From DALYDK01 sp964415715 (GTDB taxonomy: Bacteria; Patescibacteriota; Saccharimonadia; Saccharimonadales; CAIOMD01), in NCBI GenBank assembly GCA_964415715.1, contig CAYQBK010000003.1:1-13823 (forward strand): 13,823 nt of DNA, written 5' to 3'. A program made the translations under genes and the position numbers. Below are positions 5,800 to 13,479 of this stretch, in pieces. The notes beneath the pieces were generated by a model. It saw only the letters and a program-made list of their open reading frames with translations, had not been told where the DNA came from and searched no databases. Each line of letters begins with the position of its first letter. The stretch's first letter is position 1.

Positions 5800-6759
5800 G
5801 TGCTAGCTTATGCTGCCTGCCAGGCAATAAGCGCTAATCCTGGCACAAAATACAACCCATTATTTATATATGGTGGTGTCGGTTTCGGTAAAACACATCC
5901 TATTCAAGCTGTTGGCAACTCTATAATGAACACGCAACCCGGTGTAAAGGTGGTGTATATTAGCAGTGAACAGTTTGTTCAAGAATTTTTCGATGCTATT
6001 AGATACAAGAAAATATCAGATTTTACCGGCCATTATCGGACTGCAGATGTACTAATCGTAGATGATATGCAGTTTATTACAGGTAAAGAAAAGACTCAGG
6101 AAGAATTTTTTAACACCTTCAATGCCCTACACCAAGCTAATAAACAAATAATAATCAGTAGTGATAAGCCACCCAAGTCAATACCAACCCTAGAGGATAG
6201 ATTACGAAGTAGGTTTGAATGGGGTATGACGGTTGACATAAGTGCTCCTGATTTTGAAACACGTTGCGCAATTCTCCAAAACAAAGCCAATCAGAGTGGT
6301 GTAACTCTTGAACCCGATTTAGTAGATTTTCTAGCTAAAAAGGTTCAGTCAAATATTAGAGAGCTTGAAGGTGAGTTAAATCAACTGCTTGCTTTTTGTG
6401 AAATGCGAAACTTAAGTCCATCAATAGATCTTGCAAAATCTTTGTTTGGATCACAACACGCTCGACCAAAACACGTAACTGCTAAACAAATCATTGAAAA
6501 AACAGCAAAATATTACCAGGTTAGTATTGATGAAGTGCTAAGTCCCCGCCGTGACAAAGATATAGTAATACCAAGACAAGTGTCAATGTATTTACTGAGG
6601 AGTGAATTACATATGAGCTTTCCAAAAATAGCACAGGAACTTGGACGCAAAGACCACACAACAGCTATGCACTCTGTTGAAAAAATGACCCGAGAATTAC
6701 AGTTTGATACCCTATTAAAAGATCAGATTAAAGATATTAAGGATAGATTATATGTATGA
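5800..6759 (+). CDS. dnaA: DnaA C-terminal fragment (AAA+ and DNA-binding domains), possible GTG restart
   Basis: After the premature TAG the same frame stays open to TGA 6757-6759. The first possible restart is GTG 5800, giving 319 aa. This is an internal Val of the NVLAYAACQ segment, preceded only by a G-rich stretch. Such a product would keep Walker A, Walker B and domain IV but lose domain I and the first strand of the AAA+ core (TFDNFIVGG). I see no dedicated promoter. It is more likely the second half of one gene than an independent gene. Confidence 0.65.
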   Translation: MLAYAACQAISANPGTKYNPLFIYGGVGFGKTHPIQAVGNSIMNTQPGVKVVYISSEQFVQEFFDAIRYKKISDFTGHYRTADVLIVDDMQFITGKEKTQEEFFNTFNALHQANKQIIISSDKPPKSIPTLEDRLRSRFEWGMTVDISAPDFETRCAILQNKANQSGVTLEPDLVDFLAKKVQSNIRELEGELNQLLAFCEMRNLSPSIDLAKSLFGSQHARPKHVTAKQIIEKTAKYYQVSIDEVLSPRRDKDIVIPRQVSMYLLRSELHMSFPKIAQELGRKDHTTAMHSVEKMTRELQFDTLLKDQIKDIKDRLYV

Positions 6760-7020
6760 TAGTTTTTTGTTTTGTGGACAGGGTGTGTTTAAACAAGTTG
6801 ATAAACTGTGTATAGTTTACTTAACTTATACACATAAAACACATATATCTAAAAGTAGTTTATTTATAGTTAATTTTATAAACAAGTTATACATAAATAT
6901 TCACACAGTTTTGCACAGGAAATTTAGTTATATTTTATCTGTTGGTGATTACTTTTCACACATTATTCACACAGCCTATAAAAACTACTATATATTAATA
7001 AGTAATAAGGAGTATTAATA
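6760..7020. other. dnaA-dnaN intergenic region: putative origin part 2 (DnaA-box cluster)
   Basis: These 261 non-coding, very AT-rich nt carry many sites close to TTATNCACA: TTATACACA 6826-6834 (+, perfect), TTATTCACA 6963-6971 (+, perfect), CTATACACA on the minus strand at 6807-6815, TTATACATA 6887-6895, ATATTCACA 6897-6905, CTTTTCACA 6952-6960 and a weaker CTGTCCACA on the minus strand at 6774-6782. The first two of the upstream group face each other (6807-6834). A dnaA-dnaN gap with dense DnaA boxes is a classic origin position. The dnaN Shine-Dalgarno AAGGAG is at 7007-7012. The best guess for the unwinding region is the A+T tract at 6841-6900. Confidence 0.7.
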
Positions 7021-8115
7021 ATGAAGCTACAAGTAACCCAGGAAAATTTAAGTAAAGCATTGAACAACGTTGCTAAAATAGCCATGGCTAATAAAAACCC
7101 ATTACCAATATTAAGCAATGTAATACTAAAAACAATTGACAATAGGCTAAACATATCAGCTACAAATCTTGAAATAGCTATATCTGAAAAAATTGGATCA
7201 AAAATAAAAACAGAAGGCTCAATAACAGTTCCAGCCCGGTTGATGCAAGAATATATATCAAGCTTACCTTCTGGGGTTATTGATCTTGAACTAGATGAAT
7301 TTAAACTACACATAAGCACTGATCAATATAGCTCAACCATAAATGGTGTTATAGCCGATGACTTTCCAGATATTCCAACAGTAGAGGATGGTGTTAAATG
7401 GTCTATCCCCGCCAAAGAGTTTAAAAAAGGTTTAAGTCAAGTTGTTTTTGCGGCTAGTAACGATGAATCTAGGCCAGTATTAACAGGAGTTCTTCTACAT
7501 GTAGTAGATGGAAAATTATATGCAGCTGCAACCGATAGCTATAGATTAAGCGAGAAAGAATTAATCAAAACCAAACAGGATATATCACTTTTAGTTCCTG
7601 CAAGTGCTTTGCATGAATTGTTGCGTATAATTCCAGACACTGCTGAAAACATAGACGTTTTTGCGGACAAGCAACAAGTATTGTTTGTTGTGGATGATAT
7701 TGAACTTGTGTCAAAACTTATCGACGCAAACTACCCTGATTATAGAAAATTAATACCCAAAAAGTTTGAAGTTACAGCCAAACTCGCTCGTGATGAATTT
7801 ATTGCTATTACAAAAGTATCTAGTTTGTTTGCTAGAGAAAGTGCTGGAAGTGTGACAATAAAAGTAGATGAAGATTCAAAGAAGATTAGTATTACTTCGA
7901 TAGCTTCACAACTGGGTGAAAATAATTCTAGTGCTAGTGCCGAAATTTCGGGTGATGGTGAAGTTACCTTGAACTCTAGATACTTATTAGACGCCCTGAA
8001 TTCAATAGGTACTAAACAAGTCACATTTAGCTTTAATGGCAAGCTGGAGCCATGTCTAATTACCTCACAAGAGGCTCCAGACCAGACATATTTAGTGATG
8101 CCATTAAAATCTTAG
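7021..8115 (+). CDS. dnaN: DNA polymerase III beta subunit (sliding clamp)
   Basis: This 364-aa protein has the full length of the three-domain beta clamp. It begins MKLQVTQENLSKALNNVAKI and contains NPLPILSNVILKT, the central DESRPVLTGVLLHV segment, AATDSYRLSEKEL, and the C-terminal motif YLVMPLKS just before the stop. The homodimeric ring encircles DNA and tethers polymerase III and other partners through the hydrophobic pocket formed by domains II and III. AAGGAG (7007-7012) is well placed 8 nt before the ATG. It ends at TAG 8113-8115, exactly where the family ends, which confirms that TAG is a real stop in this organism. It follows the origin-like gap after dnaA and precedes recF. Confidence 0.97.
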   Translation: MKLQVTQENLSKALNNVAKIAMANKNPLPILSNVILKTIDNRLNISATNLEIAISEKIGSKIKTEGSITVPARLMQEYISSLPSGVIDLELDEFKLHISTDQYSSTINGVIADDFPDIPTVEDGVKWSIPAKEFKKGLSQVVFAASNDESRPVLTGVLLHVVDGKLYAAATDSYRLSEKELIKTKQDISLLVPASALHELLRIIPDTAENIDVFADKQQVLFVVDDIELVSKLIDANYPDYRKLIPKKFEVTAKLARDEFIAITKVSSLFARESAGSVTIKVDEDSKKISITSIASQLGENNSSASAEISGDGEVTLNSRYLLDALNSIGTKQVTFSFNGKLEPCLITSQEAPDQTYLVMPLKS

Positions 8116-8139
8116 TTAGCATCGATATTGTGGTTGGTA

Positions 8140-8152
8140 TATAGTATTTTTA
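8140..8152 (+). promoter_or_regulatory. Putative -10 of a leaderless recF promoter
   Basis: TATAGT (8140-8145) is followed by seven bases and then the recF ATG, with no Shine-Dalgarno. TTAGCA at 8116-8121 could serve as a -35 with an 18-bp spacer. This suggests recF can be transcribed separately from dnaN, starting at its own start codon. Confidence 0.35.
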
Positions 8153-9214
8153 ATGTCTACTGTTATTTCAAGTTTAAGATTGCAAAATTTTCGATCATAT
8201 ATAGATTTTGCTGTTGAGTTATCACCTGGTGTAAATATTGTTGTCGGACCAAATGCTAGTGGCAAGACAAATTTACTAGAATCAGTTTTGTTGATAAGTG
8301 GCTTAAAACCATACCGAGCAAATATAATAGATACAATAAACAATAATTGTGACTGGGCAAGAATTGATAGTGTTTATAGTGGAAGTAGTAGAATATTAAA
8401 AATTAAAAAAATATCAGACAAATCAGAAAAGATATATGAATTAAACAGTAAAACAAAAAAAAGGCTAAATTTCGAAGATAAACTACCTGTTGTTTTGTTT
8501 GAACCAGAACATATGCGACTATTAACTGGCTCGCCAGATTTACGTCGAGTGTTTATTGATAATATATTGTCTGAAACAGATAAACATTATGATAAATTGC
8601 TAGCTGAATATAAACGTGCCCTACTCCAGCGAAATAGACTATTAAAACAATCTCCAGAATCAATAAAACATCAAATATTTGTTTGGAATATAAGGCTATG
8701 TAAAATAGCTGGTGATATTGTCACAAAAAGAATAAAACTTATTGACGATTTGAATGTAAAAATATCTGATATATATAGTCAAATAGCTGACAGCAAAACC
8801 AATATAGAGTTAATATATAAAACCAATATAAATATTTACAATTATGAAACTAGCCTACTAAATAAACTTGAACAGAATATACAACTAGATACCCTACGTG
8901 GTTTTACTACCTATGGGCCACATAGAGATGATCTGGGGGTATTTATACGTCAACAACCAGCAGATGTCACTGCATCACGTGGCGAGACCCGCACACTCGT
9001 TCTAAGTCTAAAGATTTTGGAAAAACAACTCATAGAACAGTTTCGGTCAATAAAACCAATAGTGTTACTAGATGATGTGTTTAGTGAGCTAGATGGTGCA
9101 CGACGTAAAAGCCTAACAGGCTACTTAAAGGATTATCAGACCATCATAACTACTACCGACGCAGATGTTATTAGCAAAAACTTCGCCCAAAACACCAATC
9201 TTATTGGTTTGTAA
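8153..9214 (+). CDS. recF: DNA replication and repair protein RecF
   Basis: This 353-aa protein is an SMC-like ATPase that helps RecO/RecR load RecA at single-strand gaps. It starts with the family opening ISSLRLQNFRSYIDFAVELSPG and Walker A GPNASGKTNLLESV at ~32-45. The conserved PEHMRLLTGSPDLRRVFID segment follows. The C-terminal part contains TYGPHRDDL, the ABC-signature region SRGETRTLVLSLKI, and Walker B with D-loop PIVLLDDVFSELDGARR. All ATPase elements look intact. It sits 37 nt after dnaN, as usual near origins. gyrB does not follow; the last 14 bp instead overlap the 3' end of the convergent propeller-protein gene. Confidence 0.96.
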   Translation: MSTVISSLRLQNFRSYIDFAVELSPGVNIVVGPNASGKTNLLESVLLISGLKPYRANIIDTINNNCDWARIDSVYSGSSRILKIKKISDKSEKIYELNSKTKKRLNFEDKLPVVLFEPEHMRLLTGSPDLRRVFIDNILSETDKHYDKLLAEYKRALLQRNRLLKQSPESIKHQIFVWNIRLCKIAGDIVTKRIKLIDDLNVKISDIYSQIADSKTNIELIYKTNINIYNYETSLLNKLEQNIQLDTLRGFTTYGPHRDDLGVFIRQQPADVTASRGETRTLVLSLKILEKQLIEQFRSIKPIVLLDDVFSELDGARRKSLTGYLKDYQTIITTTDADVISKNFAQNTNLIGL

Positions 9215-10628
9215 CAACTACATTATATTTATTAATATCAAAGCCAAGATTTTGAAACTCTTTACCTGCACTATCTTTACAATTACTTGTTCTTGTAAGC
9301 TGATTAATAACTATAGTGTAAGTATTAACATTCATATATGTGATATAACAATTATAATGTGTTATTGGTAAAAATAGAGATAACAATAATGATTCGGAGT
9401 CATTTTTTTGATTATTCAAACCAATTTTATAAGTTAGCAAACTAACTCCTGTTTGATCTTTTTGACTAACAATATATATATAATCACTTTCTGGTGATGG
9501 ATATATTGCTGAAATTGAACCAGTGCCAGGTATTTCTGATATTTTTTTACTGATTTTATTTTGTATATTATAGGAATAGAGTTGATTAGAATTACTATAA
9601 AGAAATATGTTGTTATCTAACCATTTAACTCCATAAACATTTCCATCTACACCAGTGTTTTTAATATTAAGATATTGATCGTATAATGTTACTGGTCCAT
9701 CATCACCAGAAGAAACTAAAGTTTTACCATCTGGAGACCAACTTAACTCATAGCCATCAACCTTCTTACTTGTCATACCAGTATCTTTATTTTGCACATA
9801 AGTCATTGTTTCATATCTTTGTTTGAATTGATTTAAACCAACAGTTTTTGTAAAGCTTAGCTGACGCCTGTTATTTAAAATATTTATTCTTTCTTTATTA
9901 TCCTCGTATATTTTATTAATTTTTCCATCGCTAAGGTTATATATTTTTTTTCCATCTGAGTAAAAAACATTATTGTTATCTGCAATAGAGTAACTAACAT
10001 AATTGATACTTTCATTAAGTGATGGTGTTGGTATCTCTTTGAATTCTGGAATTTTATATAACTTACCTTCACTAGTTAAGCCAACACCATCATTATATTT
10101 ATACCATTGTATTTCTTTAAAACTTATCTTGTCGTTTACAGTCTCAATTTTTGCATTAGAGCTTATTGTTTTTAACAATCCCGTATCAGATCCAATATAC
10201 ATAATATTGTTTTTATTTGCTGTTATGAAGTTTAACGGATTAGGAGTTACGTTTTGAAGATAATATTCTTTTGTTAGGTTTGCGTTTAGTGTATGTGATT
10301 TTCTTGATTTGATTTTCACCACCTGCTTTATCTCTGCTTCTTTATTGTAAACAACAATATTATATTCACCCGTACCTAACTTTTTGATGTATTTATTATC
10401 TTTTATTGAGACATATCTTGTCTTTTTTGGTTGTGATACCGGATATATTTTTACCATACTATCTTTATCGTTTGTAATAATAATCAATGTACCAGTAGTT
10501 ATGTATCTTATTATAAAAAAAATAGCAAATACAATAACAAAACCAATTATTAATAATTTTATAATTTTATATAGTAAAGATTTATTTATGTTAAATTTAT
10601 CCATAATATCACTTATTAAATTTATCAA
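9201..10628 (-). CDS. Membrane-anchored PEGA-like/beta-propeller protein
   Basis: This 475-aa protein has one N-terminal transmembrane helix (~residues 23-45, IIKLLIIGFVIVFAIFFIIR). A PEGA-like beta segment follows (~47-110: GTLIIITNDKDSMVKIYPV, LGTGEYNIVVYNKEAEIKQVVKI). Then comes a long series of short strand repeats resembling a WD40/TolB-type propeller, for example WSPDGKTLVSSGDDGPVTLYD, VKWLDNNIFLYSNSNQLYSY and IYPSPESDYIYIVSQ. The propeller should be exported and tethered at the surface; binding or scaffolding is a guess. TTG 10628 overlaps the upstream TGA (TTGA) and has AAGGGA 7 nt before it, so I prefer it to ATG 10604, which lacks a ribosome site. It is the last gene of the hydrolase cluster, and its 3' end overlaps recF by 14 bp in antisense. 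Confidence 0.7.
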   Translation of the reverse strand: MINLISDIMDKFNINKSLLYKIIKLLIIGFVIVFAIFFIIRYITTGTLIIITNDKDSMVKIYPVSQPKKTRYVSIKDNKYIKKLGTGEYNIVVYNKEAEIKQVVKIKSRKSHTLNANLTKEYYLQNVTPNPLNFITANKNNIMYIGSDTGLLKTISSNAKIETVNDKISFKEIQWYKYNDGVGLTSEGKLYKIPEFKEIPTPSLNESINYVSYSIADNNNVFYSDGKKIYNLSDGKINKIYEDNKERINILNNRRQLSFTKTVGLNQFKQRYETMTYVQNKDTGMTSKKVDGYELSWSPDGKTLVSSGDDGPVTLYDQYLNIKNTGVDGNVYGVKWLDNNIFLYSNSNQLYSYNIQNKISKKISEIPGTGSISAIYPSPESDYIYIVSQKDQTGVSLLTYKIGLNNQKNDSESLLLSLFLPITHYNCYITYMNVNTYTIVINQLTRTSNCKDSAGKEFQNLGFDINKYNVVVTNQ

Positions 10629-12958
10629 TTTATTTTCCCTTCAATTGCTACAGTTGGAGGTGGAGTTTTTTTAGGCCATTTTGGCCAATCTGAAGGCATT
10701 TGACAAGAAATATGATAACCTGCTTGCCATTGCCCTGCAGGTGCACCTAATGTAACCATGAGATCAGAAAAGTTTATACCGTAAACAGTGTGTGCAGATT
10801 GATCATAACATTCATTACCAATAAAACTACCTTTGCCATCAGCCCACCCCATTTCTCCATACGCATAATCATCACCCTGAAAGTCACATATTATAGTTTC
10901 AGATGTAACCGTACTGCCTTTTTTTAAACTACCAGGTATTTCACAATTTTCAGCCATAAATACCTCCTTTCCTTTTGCTGGTCCATCTGTTAGTTTGTAA
11001 CTAATATAAGTTCCACCATCGCCACTGGTTGTTTTTCCTGGCCAACCACTATTATGACCATTAACCATAACTACTTCGCCATTACCAAGTGCATATATAG
11101 GACCATGCCCCTGGTAATCAACCCCTCCGTCAATCCTTAGTGGTTTAAGATCTTTAACATCTCTAAGTGGGTTTTTATAGCTTGAACTACCAGAACTACA
11201 ACTTCCAAGATTAGCACTTGTGCCAGATGAGCTTGAACTACTTAACCCTGCGCCAGCAGTTCCTTTACGAACATCGTTCAAAAACGTTTCAGCGTAGGCA
11301 ACTCTTTTTAATAATGCCTCGCCATTGTCAGCCGATTTTTCGAATTTATTATGAAATATCATAGTCGCATCTTTTATATTTGTTGACGCTTTTAGTGGCT
11401 CTAAGGCATCTGGTTCTGGTATTGGTGTTTTGCCATTCAATTGTTCCCATAAGAAATCTAATTGAGTTGCTAGGTCATTTGGGTCTTTACCTGCAGGTAC
11501 GTTTTTTATATATTTACTTCCAGGTGTCCACTGTACTAGACCAAAACCGTCACTTGAGCCACTAGCCATAAACTCTTCTGCACTTGTTTTTTTATCTAAC
11601 ACACCCTGTTTTATCATCGGCTCAAAACCACTCTCTTGTTGTATATTACCAATAATCCCCGCTGCCTGAAAATCTTTTAATCCTTTACCCACGAAAAAAT
11701 TATATACTTTTTCAACATTTCCTGATCCAGACAATGGAGTAGAGCTACCAGACGTACTACTACAACATTGTTGTCCACTTCCACCATTAGGTTCAGGGCT
11801 ACCTCTAAGTTTTAGTGAATTTAGATATGCTTCATCAACACGCGCATCACTAACATTCAATGAAGCTTCTTTTATAGCTCCACTAACCTGAGCATTTGCT
11901 TCTGCTCCGGTTACAACAAATTCTGGCATATCTACACCCGCATTAAGAGCTGCCGCAACAGCTCGAGGTATATCCATGGAACTTGTCCCATAGGAACTGT
12001 CTTTTAATGAATTTAGCGCATCTGTTGTTATTGTTCCAGTAAATTTAACATCTTTGCGTAAATAATCTACAGCTTGCTTGTTGATACTAACTGGCTCATC
12101 CCCCCATTCAGTGACAATAGCATTACTAAGCATAACACCAGCATTGTTTTGGTTTGCAAGTTCACGATACGGTTTAATATCATCTGTTAATTCAGTTAAA
12201 CTTATTGGAGTTGCCCTTTGTTTATCAGTATTTTCATTTACTTTACCAATACCAGGAAAATGTTTATATACAGGTTTTATTCCTTTGCTGTTTAAACCCT
12301 TTGCAAAACCACCCGCTTTACTAATGATTTCATCAGGGTTACTAGACCAATTTCTTTTATCATTATCCCACAAAGAACCAGGTACTAATATATCTAAAAC
12401 TGGCGCTAAATCTCCGTTTAACCCATTCGCAAGTAATATTTGTCCAGCCTCTTGACCCTTTTTTTCTGCTTCGGCAGCAGATAATTGGCCCATTTCTTTA
12501 GCAGAAGGAATCTTGTCTTTTGTAAAGCCAGCAATATTTCCGCCCTCATCATCACTTGCAATAAATAAATTTGATCCACCAATTTTTTTCAAATCTTGAT
12601 AAAAAATTTGATCAATTCCTGAACGATTATTTCCAACGGTTGTAAAAACACCTCCAACTTTATATTGTTCAACAATCGCTTTTATTAGATTGGAGTTACC
12701 AGTAGAATCAAATCCTACAAGCAAAGTTTGAGCAATTTTCTGATCTTTAGTAAGGTTAGATGGAGCAGCTGAAGATGATTCAGATATACAATCTGCATCA
12801 CCTTTTACATAATACGGCCAACCATTTTTTATCGCCCTACGTGCATCATATGGTGTAGATGTGTCGGATGCTGCGTATGTATTAACAGGAATTCCTAATA
12901 TGAATACTATTGAGAGTAAAAACATCAAAAATCTTTTAATATTTAAAACATATTTCAT
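10625..12958 (-). CDS. Secreted three-module cell-wall hydrolase: GH3-like, phage-tail lysozyme, M23-like
   Basis: This 777-aa protein has a signal peptide (1-30: MKYVLNIKRFLMFLLSIVFI, cleaved near TYAA). Residues ~65-345 resemble a GH3/NagZ beta-N-acetylhexosaminidase: DDEGG 136-140, LAPVLDI, KHFPG 232-236 and nucleophile candidate D313 in ITTDAL. A Ser/Gly/Cys linker precedes ~410-565, a phage-tail-lysozyme-like domain (VYNFFVGKGLKDFQAAGIIG, candidate catalytic Glu E442 in QESGFEP, GLVQWTPGSKY). After another Ser-rich linker, ~595-725 resembles the actinobacterial M23-like module (IDGGVDYQGHGPIYALGNGEVV, GGTYISYKLTDGPAKGKEVF), but the usual metal-binding His residues are not in place. It would attack or bind peptidoglycan outside the cell. 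The start ATG overlaps the previous TGA (ATGA). A Pro/Lys-rich tail ends it. Confidence 0.85.
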   Translation of the reverse strand: MKYVLNIKRFLMFLLSIVFILGIPVNTYAASDTSTPYDARRAIKNGWPYYVKGDADCISESSSAAPSNLTKDQKIAQTLLVGFDSTGNSNLIKAIVEQYKVGGVFTTVGNNRSGIDQIFYQDLKKIGGSNLFIASDDEGGNIAGFTKDKIPSAKEMGQLSAAEAEKKGQEAGQILLANGLNGDLAPVLDILVPGSLWDNDKRNWSSNPDEIISKAGGFAKGLNSKGIKPVYKHFPGIGKVNENTDKQRATPISLTELTDDIKPYRELANQNNAGVMLSNAIVTEWGDEPVSINKQAVDYLRKDVKFTGTITTDALNSLKDSSYGTSSMDIPRAVAAALNAGVDMPEFVVTGAEANAQVSGAIKEASLNVSDARVDEAYLNSLKLRGSPEPNGGSGQQCCSSTSGSSTPLSGSGNVEKVYNFFVGKGLKDFQAAGIIGNIQQESGFEPMIKQGVLDKKTSAEEFMASGSSDGFGLVQWTPGSKYIKNVPAGKDPNDLATQLDFLWEQLNGKTPIPEPDALEPLKASTNIKDATMIFHNKFEKSADNGEALLKRVAYAETFLNDVRKGTAGAGLSSSSSSGTSANLGSCSSGSSSYKNPLRDVKDLKPLRIDGGVDYQGHGPIYALGNGEVVMVNGHNSGWPGKTTSGDGGTYISYKLTDGPAKGKEVFMAENCEIPGSLKKGSTVTSETIICDFQGDDYAYGEMGWADGKGSFIGNECYDQSAHTVYGINFSDLMVTLGAPAGQWQAGYHISCQMPSDWPKWPKKTPPPTVAIEGKIN

Positions 12959-13479
12959 CTTGAACTAACTTTACTTCTTAGTAGATCATAATATTGTTGA
13001 GCTTCTTTGTTTTGAATATTTTCACCATAATAGTCAAGTTCCCATTGGTTGTTTATGTATTGAAATGCAACAGGCCATGGGCTACCTCTACTAAACTTAC
13101 AGATAATTATATAATCGGCATAGTCTTTGCACTGGCTAATATACCCACCCGGTCTTCCACTTTCATTCATTTTTGCGTAAGCTATATCTTCCATAGTTAG
13201 ATTATTGTTTACAACAAGATTATTTTTTGAAAAAACACCTACTTTAATTTTATCTTCTTTATTAACATAAGGCCCTGAAATATTAACAATATAGGTGCCT
13301 GGTTTTATATTGTTTGAACCATTAACAAGTTTTTTTTCACCTATATAAATTGAATTATCGTCTTTTGAAATAATGTTTATTTTAGACAAGGGTGCATTTA
13401 ATAATATTATCCATGATATAAAAAACAAAATTATTAATACTATGGTAAACAATTGTATTTTTTTTGAATTAAAGCTCAT
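12955..13479 (-). CDS. Small membrane-anchored protein with PEGA-like segment
   Basis: I do not recognise this 174-aa protein. A hydrophobic helix lies at ~9-28 (QLFTIVLIILFFISWIILLN) with a short Lys-containing N-terminus, which predicts an exported C-terminal domain. The first external part (IYIGEKKLVNGSNNIKPGTY, then IVNISG) looks like a PEGA-type beta sandwich. The second part contains CKDYADYIIICKFSRGSPWPVAFQYINNQWELDYYGE, with a Cys pair that could form a disulfide and a small-domain 'WPVAFQY..NQWEL' pattern. I prefer ATG 13479 to GTG 13488 because GGAG lies 8 nt upstream of it. It overlaps the end of the upstream cysteine-hydrolase gene by 11 bp and the start of the 777-aa gene by 4 bp, so co-translation with both is likely. 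Confidence 0.65.
   Translation of the reverse strand: MSFNSKKIQLFTIVLIILFFISWIILLNAPLSKINIISKDDNSIYIGEKKLVNGSNNIKPGTYIVNISGPYVNKEDKIKVGVFSKNNLVVNNNLTMEDIAYAKMNESGRPGGYISQCKDYADYIIICKFSRGSPWPVAFQYINNQWELDYYGENIQNKEAQQYYDLLRSKVSSR

Larger units (their letters stand above)
5371..6759 (+). pseudogene. dnaA: Chromosomal replication initiator DnaA, interrupted by in-frame TAG
   Basis: Read through the stop, this is a complete DnaA of 462 positions. Domain I spans ~1-85 (LWQTIVGEIELTVSHGSYITWF), a linker ~86-125, then AAA+ domain III with Walker A GGVGFGKT at 168-175, Walker B VLIVDDMQF and the sensor region IPTLEDRLRSRFEWG. Domain IV ends with the box-binding signature GRKDHTTAMHSV. DnaA-ATP binds DnaA boxes and melts the origin. 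TAG at 5764-5766 falls between GLNER and TFDNFIVGG, where the family has Tyr (RYTF); one base change from TAT or TAC explains it. Both halves remain in the same frame and otherwise look well conserved. F172 and P177 around Walker A (GFGKTHP, against the usual GLGKTHL) are also unusual. The gene may be truly broken, a strain variant, a sequencing error, or read through. Confidence 0.88.

Noticed and set aside
6757..6759. UGA read as Gly (genetic code 25)
   Set aside because: TGA ends dnaA, the RelE-like toxin and the 777-aa hydrolase at sensible positions, and their Gly residues use GGN codons.
6752..7018. An 88-codon open frame overlapping the end of dnaA
   Set aside because: It runs through the DnaA-box cluster, has low-complexity AT-driven composition and no ribosome site; the dnaN Shine-Dalgarno lies inside its end.
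10003..10674. Plus-strand open frames inside the propeller gene
   Set aside because: They are hydrophobic low-complexity translations of AT-rich antisense DNA, without a start signal.
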